A DNA stretch of 13,824 bases from Bacillota bacterium (GCA_023440865.1 JAEXRM010000150.1:1-13824); one strand, 5' to 3'; shown: positions 1-7,566, counted from the stretch's first letter. The notes: generated from the sequence alone by a model not told the origin. Numbers and translations are program-made.

Positions 1-229
1 CCCAGGAGTGGTCGAAGAACATTTCGAATGTGACTTCCTCGGGCGCCGCGGGGCTGGCAGAGGTTTCGGCGGCGGATGCGGATGCGGAAGCGGATGTGGA
101 CGCGGAGGCACTCGGCGTGGACGAGGCGGATTCGGTGGCTGCGGGCTGTGCGCCGCATCCCGTCAGCGATACGAACAGGGCGAGGCACAAGAAGAGGGCG
201 ATGTGGCGATACAGGGAATGCTTTTTCAT
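1..229 (-). CDS. Extracellular sugar-binding lipoprotein (ABC transporter), N-terminal part only
   Basis: The first 76 codons of a gene that runs leftward off the window. The protein opens MKKHSLYR, followed by a hydrophobic stretch and a lipobox SLTGC with the lipidated Cys at residue 25, so it should be exported and anchored to the outer face of the membrane. Residues about 26-63 form a Ser/Ala/Thr-rich linker. The mature domain then begins with EEVTFEMFFDHSW, which resembles the first strand of family-1 (LplA/YtcQ-type) solute-binding proteins. The start is fixed by AAGGAGGA about 7 bases upstream. It is the third gene of the leftward unit, 148 bases after the lplC-type permease, and this order (permease, permease, binding protein) is usual for LplABC-type importers. 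Lipoprotein status is seen directly; the sugar-binding role is inferred mainly from context, and the ligand is unknown. Confidence 0.85.
   Translation of the reverse strand, partial: MKKHSLYRHIALFLCLALFVSLTGCGAQPAATESASSTPSASASTSASASASAAETSASPAAPEEVTFEMFFDHSW
72..107. repeat. Hexamer tandem repeat encoding the Ser-Ala linker of the lipoprotein
   Basis: Six hexamers related to GCGGAT run head to tail (GCGGAT, GCGGAT, GCGGAA, GCGGAT, GTGGAC, GCGGAG on the plus strand). Read on the minus strand each gives two codons, producing the alternating Ser/Ala linker behind the lipidated Cys. The unit is a multiple of three, so gain or loss of units would change linker length without a frameshift. Confidence 0.7.
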
Positions 230-377
230 TCGAAGTTCCTCCTTGTTTCATTGTGATGGAACGGGCCGGATGAGGCAAGCATGAATGGTTCCGCACCTTC
301 TCCAACCTGCCGTTGACGATCGCCGCCCTCCTGTTGCGGCATGGATTCGGCTGCCGGACAATGTGTGCCGGACGATG
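230..377 (-). other. Intergenic gap between permease and binding-protein genes, with a small hairpin
   Basis: This 148-base spacer inside the leftward transport operon has no convincing promoter of its own. Just after the lplC stop there is an interrupted inverted repeat (positions 354-371: CCGGACA, loop ATG, TGT-g-CCGG, one bulged base). It has no T-run, so it is more likely a structure in the mRNA than a full terminator. Such spacers often let the binding-protein message be more stable than the permease message; here that is only inference. Confidence 0.35.
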
Positions 378-1259
378 TCATTCCTTGACGGAACCCACCA
401 TGATTCCTTTGACGAAGTACTTCTGCAGGAACGGGTAGATGCACAGGATCGGCAGAATGGAGATCATCATGGCCGCGGATTGGATGGAAAGGGGTGTCAC
501 CACGTTGGTGCGCATGCCCATGTCGGCGGCGTTCATGTTGGAATTGATCTGGGTCTTGTTGATGACCTCCATCATCAGGTAGGCCATGGTGCGCAGTTCC
601 TTCTTACGCATGAAGAAGGCGGAATCGAACCAGTTGTTCCAGTGGCCGACGCCCAGAAAGAGGATGATGGTTGCGACAAACGGCATGGAGATGGGAACGA
701 TGATCCGCAGGAATACGGCGACCTCGCTGGCGCCGTCGATGAGCGCCGATTCCCGCAGGGAGGGCGAGATCTCGGAGAAGAAACTGATGCCCACCAGGAC
801 GAAGAACACGCTCAGCGCTCCCGGGATGACATACACCCAGAAGGTGTTCAGCAGACCGATCTCGCGCAGCAGCAGGTAGTAGGGGATGATGCCGCCGGAG
901 AAATACATGCTGACGACGAGGATGGACATGTAGACCTTCCGGAACAGCAAATCAGGGAAGGACAGTCCATAGGAGACGAGTGTTGTGATGAGCACGCCGA
1001 AGAAGGTGCCGACACTCGTCCGCAGGACCGATATCTTCAGGCCGTTCAGCCACTTGGCGTCGGTGAAGAAGGAAAGGTAGTTGTCCAGGACAAAGTCGCG
1101 GGGCAGCCAGTACATCCCGCCTGCAGCGGTGTTCTGCCCGTTGTTCAGCGACACGATCAACACATACCAGAATGGATAGGCGACCAGGAAAAGAAGGATG
1201 GTCAGCAGCACATAGACGATGGCATCGAACAGGATGTCGGCGGGATTACGTTTGCGCAT
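378..1259 (-). CDS. lplC: Carbohydrate ABC transporter permease, LplC/YtcP type
   Basis: 293-residue integral membrane permease, one of the two channel subunits of a CUT1-type oligosaccharide importer. A first membrane segment spans residues about 12-36 and further hydrophobic segments follow to the end. The cytoplasmic EAA loop that docks on the ATPase is seen at about 170-192 (ESALIDGASEVAVFLRIIVP). The C-terminus, PFLQKYFVKGIMVGSVKE, is the hallmark ending of the LplC/YtcP subfamily. An open frame continues upstream, but ATG at 1259 has GGAGGAG about 5 bases ahead and gives the usual family length, so the long upstream extension is rejected. It lies 47 bases after the lplB-type gene. No ATPase gene is nearby, which is normal in Bacillota, where one MsmX-like ATPase serves many importers. 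Confidence 0.95.
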   Translation of the reverse strand: MRKRNPADILFDAIVYVLLTILLFLVAYPFWYVLIVSLNNGQNTAAGGMYWLPRDFVLDNYLSFFTDAKWLNGLKISVLRTSVGTFFGVLITTLVSYGLSFPDLLFRKVYMSILVVSMYFSGGIIPYYLLLREIGLLNTFWVYVIPGALSVFFVLVGISFFSEISPSLRESALIDGASEVAVFLRIIVPISMPFVATIILFLGVGHWNNWFDSAFFMRKKELRTMAYLMMEVINKTQINSNMNAADMGMRTNVVTPLSIQSAAMMISILPILCIYPFLQKYFVKGIMVGSVKE

Positions 1260-1306
1260 GGCTCCTCCGAAAGTGCAGGGTTGTCGGGTCGTCGATGGCG
1301 GACTCG

Positions 1307-2224
1307 TCAGAACAGGCCAACGCCGCTGATTTTCTTGGACAGCGCATTGCTGCCGAAGGTGAAGACGAGGGAGATGAGCGACTGCACCAGACCGACGGCG
1401 GTCGCGTAGGCATAGCGCCCCTGGGACAAACCGACACGGAACACGTAGGTCTGGATGATGTCGGACCGGTCGCTGTTGAGGCTGTTGCCCAACAGATAGC
1501 TCTGTTCGAAGTTCGATCCGCTCAGTCCGCCACCGAACAGGTTGCCCAGGGCGAGGATCAGGACGACGATGATCGTGCCCTTGATGCACGGCAGCGTGAT
1601 GTACCAGATCTTCTTCAGGCGGGTGATGCCATCCATTTCCGCAGCCTCGTACAGCTCCGGATTGATGCCGGCGATGGCGGCGAGGAAGATGATGGCCCAC
1701 CAGCCCATTTCCTTCCACACATCGGTCGCGACGGCCAGACCCCAGAAATAATCGGGCGACTGCAGAAAGGGGATGGGTTCTGCCAGAATCGGCTTCAGCA
1801 GCGAGTTGACGACACCGCCTGAGGAGAAGAAGGAGAAAGCCATGCCGGAGATGATGACCCACGAGATGAAGTGGGGCAGGTAGCTGGCCGTCTGGACGAT
1901 GCGCTTGAAAAAGCCGGTGCGCACCTCGTTGAGCAGGATTGCAAACAGGATGGGGATGGGGAAGGAGAAGACGAGCTTCATCAGGCTGATGCCGACCGTG
2001 TTCCGCACCAGCTTGAGGAAGGAGTATTCTTGGAAGAACTCGGCAAAGTACTTCAGGCCCACCCAGGGACTTGTCAGGATGCCCTGCGCGCCCATCGCGA
2101 TGTCGTACTTCTTGAAGGCCATCAGGATGCCGAACATCGGGATGAATGAGAAGATAAACAGGTAGATCAAGCCGATGAGGACGAAGAGATGAAGATACTT
2201 TTGTCGTTTCCAAATTCTCCACAT
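1307..2224 (-). CDS. lplB: Carbohydrate ABC transporter permease, LplB/YteP type
   Basis: 305-residue permease and partner of the LplC-type subunit. Residues about 11-35 form the first membrane segment (LHLFVLIGLIYLFIFSFIPM), followed by the motif FGILMAFKKYD that is typical of LplB proteins. Five further hydrophobic segments follow. The EAA loop lies at about 193-212 (EAAEMDGITRLKKIWYITLP), and the protein ends close to NALSKKISGVGLF, as in complete family members. The start ATG has AGGAGG 11 bases upstream, slightly far but the only credible site. It is the first gene of the leftward operon, with a promoter about 95 bases upstream and a LacI-type operator in the leader. The substrate is not readable from the sequence; neighbouring GH127 and GH3 genes suggest plant-type oligosaccharides. 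Confidence 0.95.
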   Translation of the reverse strand: MWRIWKRQKYLHLFVLIGLIYLFIFSFIPMFGILMAFKKYDIAMGAQGILTSPWVGLKYFAEFFQEYSFLKLVRNTVGISLMKLVFSFPIPILFAILLNEVRTGFFKRIVQTASYLPHFISWVIISGMAFSFFSSGGVVNSLLKPILAEPIPFLQSPDYFWGLAVATDVWKEMGWWAIIFLAAIAGINPELYEAAEMDGITRLKKIWYITLPCIKGTIIVVLILALGNLFGGGLSGSNFEQSYLLGNSLNSDRSDIIQTYVFRVGLSQGRYAYATAVGLVQSLISLVFTFGSNALSKKISGVGLF

Positions 2225-2258
2225 GATCCGGATGACCTCCTGGTTTGTGCCGTCAAAT

Positions 2259-2274
2259 TGCGAAACGTTTCACG
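2259..2274. promoter_or_regulatory. LacI/RbsR-type operator-like palindrome in the transporter leader
   Basis: The segment TGCGAAACGTTTCACG contains the perfect 10-base palindrome GAAACGTTTC with a central CG, the typical form for LacI-family repressors. It matches the E. coli RbsR-type operator AGCGAAACGTTTCGCT at 13 of 16 positions. It does not fit the CcpA cre spacing well. It sits about 50 bases downstream of the predicted transcription start of the transport operon, consistent with a roadblock repressor. No LacI-family gene is present in the window. Confidence 0.55.
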
Positions 2275-2323
2275 CGTTGCGTCGGAAGGGGGTGTGCCGA
2301 AATCGTGCGATCGTTCTGGCCGA

Positions 2324-2351
2324 ATTATATGCGGTGTGCGTTCGGCCTGAA
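2324..2351 (-). promoter_or_regulatory. SigA-type promoter of the transport operon
   Basis: On the minus strand a perfect -10 TATAAT (2324-2329) is preceded, with a 16-base spacer, by a weak -35 TTCAGG (2346-2351). The predicted start is near 2317, giving a leader of about 93 bases to the lplB start. The poor -35 fits a promoter that needs an activator, for example the adjacent AraC-type response regulator. Confidence 0.55.
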
Positions 2352-2551
2352 TACTGAATGATTTTCACCTTTCACTGACCAATTGTCAGGTTCGTTGGGC
2401 TTGGGCCCGGTGACAGAGGGAATCTTGTGAGGTTTGCACAAAAGAATCCGATGGAATGGTTCGGGAGGATGTGTCGGCGGCAGCGGCTCTTGTGGTGAAG
2501 CATGCGTGGCTGGCCGTGGAAGCAAGTGGAATCCGATACCAGCTTTCCTGC

Positions 2552-2580
2552 TTGCCCAATTGCAGTCCATGACATATCCT
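2552..2580 (+). promoter_or_regulatory. Possible promoter of the kinase/regulator operon
   Basis: TTGCCC (2552-2557), a 17-base spacer and TATCCT (2575-2580) match the SigA consensus at 4 of 6 bases each. The start would be near 2587, leaving a leader of roughly 118 bases that begins within the 2578-2598 hairpin. Other weak candidates exist nearby, so this is tentative. Confidence 0.35.
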
Positions 2581-2671
2581 TGGAGTATTCCTCCGAGGAG
2601 TCGGCCTCGCCGATTGTCGGATTGCGAATCGGGTTGTCGCTTCAACTGGCTGATCATGCGGGTTTCAAGAA

Positions 2672-2684
2672 TGTATGGCATACA
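2672..2684. promoter_or_regulatory. Perfect 13-base inverted repeat just upstream of the kinase ribosome binding site
   Basis: TGTATG-G-CATACA is a perfect inverted repeat ending 6 bases before the G-run of the kinase Shine-Dalgarno sequence. Its place fits either a protein operator giving autoregulation or a small mRNA hairpin affecting translation start. There is no direct evidence for either. Confidence 0.35.
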
Positions 2685-2704
2685 GGGACAGGGGGGTGAT
2701 GAGA

Positions 2705-4693
2705 ATGCAGCACCGGATCAGCCGGGCGCGGTTTGGGCGAAACGTTTTCCGCCGATTCATGAATCTGCGTCTGTCCACGAAGCTGATCATCGGGTACCTC
2801 CTGATCATCCTGGCGCCGACATTGACCCTCCAGGCCGTCTACCTGATCCAGAGCGACGCGGCCATCCGCAAGCAGGTGGTCGCGGGTGAACGCAACAACC
2901 TCGAAGCCATGATGGTCAATTACCGGGAACGGATGCTGCAGATCGAGTCCGCCTATGGCGTGTTCCAGTCCAACGCGTCACTGCGGAATTTTTTGCGGGG
3001 CGAGCTTGGATCCGAATCAGAGGAGCTGTACATCTACTTCCGGGACATTCTGCCCCTGTTTTCCTATGCACGGACGTCCAGCCAGTTTCTTCGGGATGTC
3101 ACCATCTACCGGCAAACGCCGGGCGCGCTGCACCTGTTTTCCGACATCATCGACATGGACCGGTTCCCCGGGGACATGACTGCGATCGAACGAATGCCGC
3201 CCAATCAGGGACGGTGGCTGTACGGATATGATGCCGAAACGGGCATATCGCTCCGGTATGTGCGCTACCTATACAACACGGAGTTCACCAAAAAGCTGGG
3301 GCTGCTCAGCCTCGAGGTGAAGCCGGAGGCAGTCTTCGCCATGTTTGCCGACACCGGCAGCGATGTCTTCTTTGTGGACGGAACCCGGCGGGACATGCTG
3401 GCCTATGCGCCGAAGGGCATTCTGCCGGTGACGGATGCGGTGGAGGCGAACCGCGTCTGGCGGCTTTACGCCGCGCTGTCGGCGGAGGGAAACCGCAATG
3501 GGAGCCTACGCGGCACGGATCATGCCTTCCTGTTCCGCATGCTGGAGGACGAACCATCCCCGTCCATCCTCTTTGACCTCCCTTCGCCCAAGGGGATGAG
3601 CAGCCGGAGCATCGTGCTGCTGGTGGTCTTCTTTTTGCTGCTGGTGCTGCTTTCCGTGCTGTATTACGCCATCTTCACGTCGATCACGAAGCGCATCGTC
3701 ACCTTGGAAAAACACATTCGGATGGCCGAACCCGACATGCTGCGGCCTGTCAGGGGAAGGCACTATCTCGATGAGGTCGGGCGCCTGACCCGCTCCTTCA
3801 ACCGGATGATCATCCGGATCAACCGCCTGATCGACCATGTCTACAAGGCGGATCTGTCCAAGCGGGAAGCGGAATTGTACGCCCTGCATGCACAGATGAA
3901 TCCGCACTTTTTCAACAATGTCCTGGAAAACATCCGGATGTCCGCGGAACGGCATGGCGATACCGACACCTCGGACATGATCTGCGTGCTGGCGCGTTAT
4001 TCGCGCTACAACATGCCGCGAGGGCGCCATCAGGTGTTCCTCGACGACGAGATCGGTCATCTGAAGGACTATCTGCAGATCCAGAAGATACGCCTGCGGG
4101 ACATGCTGCAGTCGAAAATCGACATCAGCACGGAGACAAGCCATGTGATGTGCCCGCGCTACATTCTCCAGCCGCTCGTGGAAAATGCCGTCCTGCACGG
4201 CTTGAAGGGGGTTCCCGACGGCAGGGTGACCATCGAGATCACGGATTGGCATGCGGAGGTTGAACAGCCGGACGACGACATCCGCATCCGGATCAGCGAC
4301 AACGGATGCGGCATGCCGGCGGTGAAACGGGAGAGGCTCCTGCAGGAGATGAATGTGGAAGAGGAGCGGCATGCCGGGCGCTACGGCACCTCCTCGGAAA
4401 ACGGGGATCCCGTCGGTCTACAAGAAACACGGGAACCGGCCGGCGATGGCGAGGATCGATCCGGCAACACGGAGGTTCGATCCGGCAACACGGAGGATCG
4501 ATCCGGAAACGTCGAGGAACGGTCCGATAACGCCGAGACGCATGGGATCGCCATCCGGAACATCCACCAGCGCCTGATTGGGCTGTATGGACCGGGTTAT
4601 GGCATACAGATCGACAGTACGGTCGCGGACGAGGATGGTGCGCGGCGTGGGGGCACCACTGTCGTGCTGCGGTTGAAGCGGGGGATGCAATGA
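2705..4693 (+). CDS. yesM: Sensor histidine kinase, YesM type, with expanded ATP lid
   Basis: 662-residue membrane sensor kinase that should phosphorylate the regulator encoded next. TM1 is at about 27-48 and TM2 at about 302-325, with an extracytoplasmic sensor region of some 250 residues between them. A HAMP linker follows (about 325-380), then the His_kinase motif QMNPHFFNNVLENIR with the phospho-accepting His at 401. The ATPase domain shows the N box LVENAVLHGL (491-500), the G1 box DNGCGMP (532-538) and the G2-type segment GIAIRNIHQRL (614-624). Between G1 and G2 lies an unusually long hydrophilic stretch containing four 7-residue repeats (583-610). The start ATG 2705 is chosen because GGGGGGTGAT (near AGGAGGTGAT) sits at proper distance; ATG 2699 or 2675 would be too close to or upstream of it. 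The gene overlaps yesN by 4 bases. The family usually senses sugars, often via a binding protein, and controls an adjacent importer. Confidence 0.93.
   Translation: MQHRISRARFGRNVFRRFMNLRLSTKLIIGYLLIILAPTLTLQAVYLIQSDAAIRKQVVAGERNNLEAMMVNYRERMLQIESAYGVFQSNASLRNFLRGELGSESEELYIYFRDILPLFSYARTSSQFLRDVTIYRQTPGALHLFSDIIDMDRFPGDMTAIERMPPNQGRWLYGYDAETGISLRYVRYLYNTEFTKKLGLLSLEVKPEAVFAMFADTGSDVFFVDGTRRDMLAYAPKGILPVTDAVEANRVWRLYAALSAEGNRNGSLRGTDHAFLFRMLEDEPSPSILFDLPSPKGMSSRSIVLLVVFFLLLVLLSVLYYAIFTSITKRIVTLEKHIRMAEPDMLRPVRGRHYLDEVGRLTRSFNRMIIRINRLIDHVYKADLSKREAELYALHAQMNPHFFNNVLENIRMSAERHGDTDTSDMICVLARYSRYNMPRGRHQVFLDDEIGHLKDYLQIQKIRLRDMLQSKIDISTETSHVMCPRYILQPLVENAVLHGLKGVPDGRVTIEITDWHAEVEQPDDDIRIRISDNGCGMPAVKRERLLQEMNVEEERHAGRYGTSSENGDPVGLQETREPAGDGEDRSGNTEVRSGNTEDRSGNVEERSDNAETHGIAIRNIHQRLIGLYGPGYGIQIDSTVADEDGARRGGTTVVLRLKRGMQ
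4451..4534 (+). repeat. Four tandem 21-base units inside the kinase ATP-lid coding region
   Basis: Four consecutive in-frame 21-base units begin at 4451, 4472, 4493 and 4514 and encode EDRSGNT, EVRSGNT, EDRSGNV and EERSDNA. Units 1 and 2 differ at a single base and later units diverge progressively, as in a decaying minisatellite. The length is a multiple of three, so the frame is kept. The repeat sits between the G1 and G2 nucleotide-binding boxes. Confidence 0.93.
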
Positions 4694-5466
4694 GAATTCT
4701 GGTGGTGGAAGACGAAAGCAACATCCGCGAGGGCATCATGGGCATCCTGAAGCGCGATGTACCTTTCGCGTGCAAGGTGTTTGGCGCGGCTGACCTGAAT
4801 GCCGCTCTGGCGCTGATCCAGCGGTATGATCCCAATCTGGTCATTTCCGACATTGTCCTGACCCACGGAACGGGTCTTTCCCTTCTCGAGCAGGCACGGG
4901 CCGCAGGCTGGACCGGAAAGGCGTTGCTCATCTCGGCGCATGAGGACTTCCATTATGCGCAGCATGCCATCCGGCTCGGCGTGGTGGACTATCTGATCAA
5001 GCCCATCAACAAGACCCGCTTGCTCGAGCATGTCAACGAGGTCTATGAAAAACTGCCGGAACGGTATGCCCGCCTTGCGGAGACACCGCTTCCGGACATA
5101 CCGTTCCTGAACGAGAACCTGGGACGGGAGATGCCGGACTCGCTGCGCAAGATCATCCAGTACATCAAGGCCAACTATGCAAGGGACCTTTCCCTTGATG
5201 CCGTCAGTGAAAAATACTCGCTCAATCCCAAGTATGTGTCTACCCTGTTCAGCAAGCACTACGATCTCGGCTTTGTGGCGACCCTGCATCGCTATCGCCT
5301 GCGCAAGGCGGTCGAGCTGCTGCTGACGCACGACGACATGTCGATTCAGGAGATCGGCCATGCCGTTGGGTACGAAACGGAACGCACGGTATACCGGGCG
5401 TTCGACAAGTATCTGGAAACCTCGCCGGGAGAGATTCGGAGGTTGTACCGGCCAAGCGGATTGTAG
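4690..5466 (+). CDS. yesN: Response regulator with AraC-type DNA-binding domain, YesN type
   Basis: 258-residue cytoplasmic transcription regulator, cognate to the upstream kinase (start codon overlaps the kinase stop as ATGA). The receiver domain occupies about 1-120: acidic pocket Glu7/Asp8, phospho-acceptor Asp54 in VISDI, Ser82 in ISAHED, and Lys104 in YLIKPIN. A short linker follows (about 121-150). The AraC/XylS double helix-turn-helix spans about 151-254, with LSLDAVSEKYSLNPKYVSTLFSK-like first and MSIQEIGHAVGYETERTVYRAF second recognition parts. It is compact for a YesN protein, lacking the long middle region many relatives have. Members of this family activate neighbouring sugar-uptake operons, so the divergent lplB promoter is the likeliest target; that is inference. 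Confidence 0.94.
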   Translation: MRILVVEDESNIREGIMGILKRDVPFACKVFGAADLNAALALIQRYDPNLVISDIVLTHGTGLSLLEQARAAGWTGKALLISAHEDFHYAQHAIRLGVVDYLIKPINKTRLLEHVNEVYEKLPERYARLAETPLPDIPFLNENLGREMPDSLRKIIQYIKANYARDLSLDAVSEKYSLNPKYVSTLFSKHYDLGFVATLHRYRLRKAVELLLTHDDMSIQEIGHAVGYETERTVYRAFDKYLETSPGEIRRLYRPSGL

Positions 5467-5486
5467 CTGAATTCTTCCTCCGATCC

Positions 5487-5512
5487 GGGAGCCAGCCAAG
5501 AAGTCGGCTCCC
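5487..5512. terminator. Hairpin between convergent yesN and GH127 genes
   Basis: GGGAGCC (5487-5493) and GGCTCCC (5506-5512) form a 7-base-pair stem with a 12-base loop, placed in the 63-base gap between two convergent stop codons. No T-run follows on either strand, so it is at best a weak intrinsic terminator, and may instead act as a 3'-end-stabilising structure for both messages. Confidence 0.4.
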
Positions 5513-5529
5513 ATGGATAGCATGCCATT

Positions 5530-7308
5530 TCATCCCACCGGGAAATACACCTGATACCGTTCCTCGGCGATCTCGTGCAACGGCAGCAGCCGGAAGCCGT
5601 GGTCGAGGCCGACCGTGCGCCAACCGCCGCGCCACATGCCCCACTCCCGCTCCGAATCCGGTGTCAGCAGGGTTTCGGGCTTTTCCGCATCCCCGCGCAG
5701 CACACGTTCGTCGGCGCACAGGCCGGCCAGCACGACCGGTCCGTGCAGGAAAGCGACCGTGCCGGGCGCATCGGGGAGCGGGTAGGCCGTGAGCCGGCGG
5801 GTGAGACACACCCGCACAGTGGTGTCGGTGCGGTACCCGTCCAGACGGAAGAAGGTTCCGGGACAGACCGGATGTGCCTGCGGCACACCATCGACCGTCA
5901 CGGTCGAGTCGGCACCCGCCCAGGACGGAATGCGGATATCAAGCGGGAAAGCGACCGGAGTGTCCGACGTGGCTGTCACGACCGTCACAGTGGCATCCGG
6001 CCGGATTTCCGATTCGGTCTGGCTGTCCGTTTCCTGCCGCAGTGCAACCATCGTTCCCTGCCATTCAAACCGGTATGCCACGGGCTGGTATTGTACCAGC
6101 GCCACGCCGTCCGCCGTGCGGTAAAAGGCGCGGCTGCCGTGGGCCGCGTGCGCCTGCACGAGGGAACCGTGGCAGCACCAGAAGTCCTCCGTCTCCGAGC
6201 CCCACTTCTTGACCGCACCGGCATGCAGCGGCAGGAAGTAGGCGATCATGCCCGTCTTCGGGTGCTGCTGCGCCAGGATGCCGTTCCAGAGGTTGCGCTC
6301 CCAGTAGTCGGCGTACGCGGGGTCCCCTGTCCACTGGAACAGGCGGTCCGCCAGCCGCATCATGTTGTAGACCGTGCAGTGCTCCTGGTTCCTCTCCCCC
6401 AGGCGGGCGGCGTGCCGGTGCTTTGGCGTCCAGACCTCGCCCAGCGTCTGTCCGCCCGTGCAGAAGGGCTCCCGTTCGGTGACGGCCTGGCGCCAGTAGG
6501 TCTCGACGACCGAGCGCCACTTCGGGTCGCCGGTCACCTCAAAGGCGCGGGCCGCACCGAGGATTTCCGGTATGGTGGTGTTGGCGTGCTGGTTGGTCAG
6601 CGCGTCCTCGCCGCTGAGCAGGCGATCGAAAAGCGATGGGCGCCAGTAGCGTTCCATCAGCTCGCGGTATTCGGTCTTGCCTGTCAGCCCGTACAGCTCG
6701 GCCCAAATTTCGAGCATGCCGCCCGTCTCCACGTCCAGCAGCCGCGCCATCTGTCCCCGGTCGAACTTCCCGGTCCAGCGGTGGAACCAGGCGGCGAAGC
6801 GTTCGAGTATCGCGAGCGCCTCCGGACTGCCGGTGTACGCATGCATGTCCCACAAGCCCATAAGCACCTTGTGGAGTGTATACTGCGGTGCCCAGACGGG
6901 CGTGCCGGCCGCGGCCCGTTCGAGATACTTCTCCGGTATCGGACCGGCCCATTCGCCGCCGTTCGCCAGCTGGCAGCGGGCCAATTCGGACACGAAGCGG
7001 TCGGCCTTGCCCTTGAGCTCGGCGTCGCCCGTGTGCGCATACGACATGGCGGCGGCCGAGAGCCAGTGACCGGGGAAATGGCCCCGCAGCTCGCAGGTGG
7101 GGTTCTCCCAGCCGCCATGGATCCCTTCGGGGCGCGTCGGCGAGCTCCACAGGCCGGCTTCCAGCCGGAAGTTGCGCAACAGGTTGTCCAGGTCGAGCTT
7201 GACGAGGTAGGCGCGGTTGCGCGCCGCACGTTCGGCAAGCAGGCCGGGCAGCAGGTGGATTTCGCCGGGAATGGCGGGCTTCATCGCGAAGGGCATGCTT
7301 GTCGTCAT
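5530..7308 (-). CDS. GH127 (DUF1680) family glycosidase, probable beta-L-arabinofuranosidase
   Basis: 592-residue protein of the GH127 (former DUF1680) family, whose founding members release beta-L-arabinofuranose using a zinc-bound cysteine nucleophile. Matching features, by comparison with Bifidobacterium HypBA1: candidate acid/base Glu291 in GGQTLGEVW; zinc ligands Glu309 and Cys311 in NQEHC; and the Cys378-Cys379 pair in FWCCHGS, the second being the expected nucleophile. Spacing between these motifs agrees well. Early motifs WENPTCELRGHFPGHWLSA and PVWAPQYTLHKVLMGL are also typical, forming the alpha/alpha barrel. No signal peptide, so it acts in the cytosol on imported oligosaccharides. 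The start is ATG 7308, with GGAGG 7 bases upstream; the open frame to 7635 lacks a better site. It is convergent with yesN. The related family GH146 cannot be excluded by eye, and exact linkage specificity is unknown. Confidence 0.9.
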   Translation of the reverse strand: MTTSMPFAMKPAIPGEIHLLPGLLAERAARNRAYLVKLDLDNLLRNFRLEAGLWSSPTRPEGIHGGWENPTCELRGHFPGHWLSAAAMSYAHTGDAELKGKADRFVSELARCQLANGGEWAGPIPEKYLERAAAGTPVWAPQYTLHKVLMGLWDMHAYTGSPEALAILERFAAWFHRWTGKFDRGQMARLLDVETGGMLEIWAELYGLTGKTEYRELMERYWRPSLFDRLLSGEDALTNQHANTTIPEILGAARAFEVTGDPKWRSVVETYWRQAVTEREPFCTGGQTLGEVWTPKHRHAARLGERNQEHCTVYNMMRLADRLFQWTGDPAYADYWERNLWNGILAQQHPKTGMIAYFLPLHAGAVKKWGSETEDFWCCHGSLVQAHAAHGSRAFYRTADGVALVQYQPVAYRFEWQGTMVALRQETDSQTESEIRPDATVTVVTATSDTPVAFPLDIRIPSWAGADSTVTVDGVPQAHPVCPGTFFRLDGYRTDTTVRVCLTRRLTAYPLPDAPGTVAFLHGPVVLAGLCADERVLRGDAEKPETLLTPDSEREWGMWRGGWRTVGLDHGFRLLPLHEIAEERYQVYFPVG

Positions 7309-7566
7309 GACGGTTCCTCCCCCGGGGAATGGTGGATTTGCATGGTGGAACAAGTTGGCGGATGGTTCGATGCCGGTTGTGCCACCTGTGCGGTGTTGTC
7401 TCCATCCTATACCGGAGATGCCCGCCTGTCGGTAGCCGGGAGGGACAAGGGGTGGATTTTTCCGACCAATCCTCAGACGGATGGCATGCTGCGGCCGTGC
7501 GCCATGGCAGGGGAGCGGAGGGTCCGCGCCTTGCCTGGGAGGCGGGTCCCGCCACATTGCGGGCGC

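Larger units (their letters stand above)
2352..2690. other. Divergent regulatory region between transport operon and two-component operon
   Basis: No gene is supported here. The stretch holds several inverted repeats that could be operators or leader structures: CTGAC-CAATT-GTCAG at 2375-2389, just upstream of the transporter promoter; TTGTG-7-CACAA around 2425-2441; a hairpin CCTTGGAG-TATTC-CTCCGAGG at 2578-2598 (one G-T pair); and CCGATT-11-AATCGG at 2610-2632. The 2375-2389 repeat is well placed for an activator of the leftward promoter. None is proven; which one the YesN-type regulator binds cannot be told by eye. Confidence 0.4.

Noticed and set aside
230..290. Possible internal promoter TTGCCT-17-CACAAT for the binding-protein gene
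   Set aside because: The -10 is weak and the start would fall within or right beside the ribosome binding site, leaving almost no leader.
285..1409. Open frame of 374 codons on the plus strand opposite the lplC-type gene
   Set aside because: Its Asp/His/Gln-rich translation has no family features, while the minus strand encodes a permease with its EAA loop and conserved C-terminus.
1260..2222. N-terminal extension of the lplC frame to 614 codons
   Set aside because: The extension overlaps the whole lplB gene in another frame, is Arg/His-rich, and the internal ATG at 1259 has a strong ribosome binding site and gives the family length.
2262..2271. GAAACGTTTC palindrome read as a CcpA cre site
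   Set aside because: When the central CG is aligned, both outer half-sites miss the cre consensus; a LacI/RbsR-type operator fits better.
3506..4372. Open frame of 288 codons on the minus strand inside the kinase gene
   Set aside because: Antisense to conserved histidine kinase motifs, with no plausible start site or domain.
4598..4612. TATGGCATACAG shared between the kinase leader and the kinase 3' region
   Set aside because: A single shared 12-mer is expected by chance in a window of this size, and the second copy lies in conserved coding sequence.
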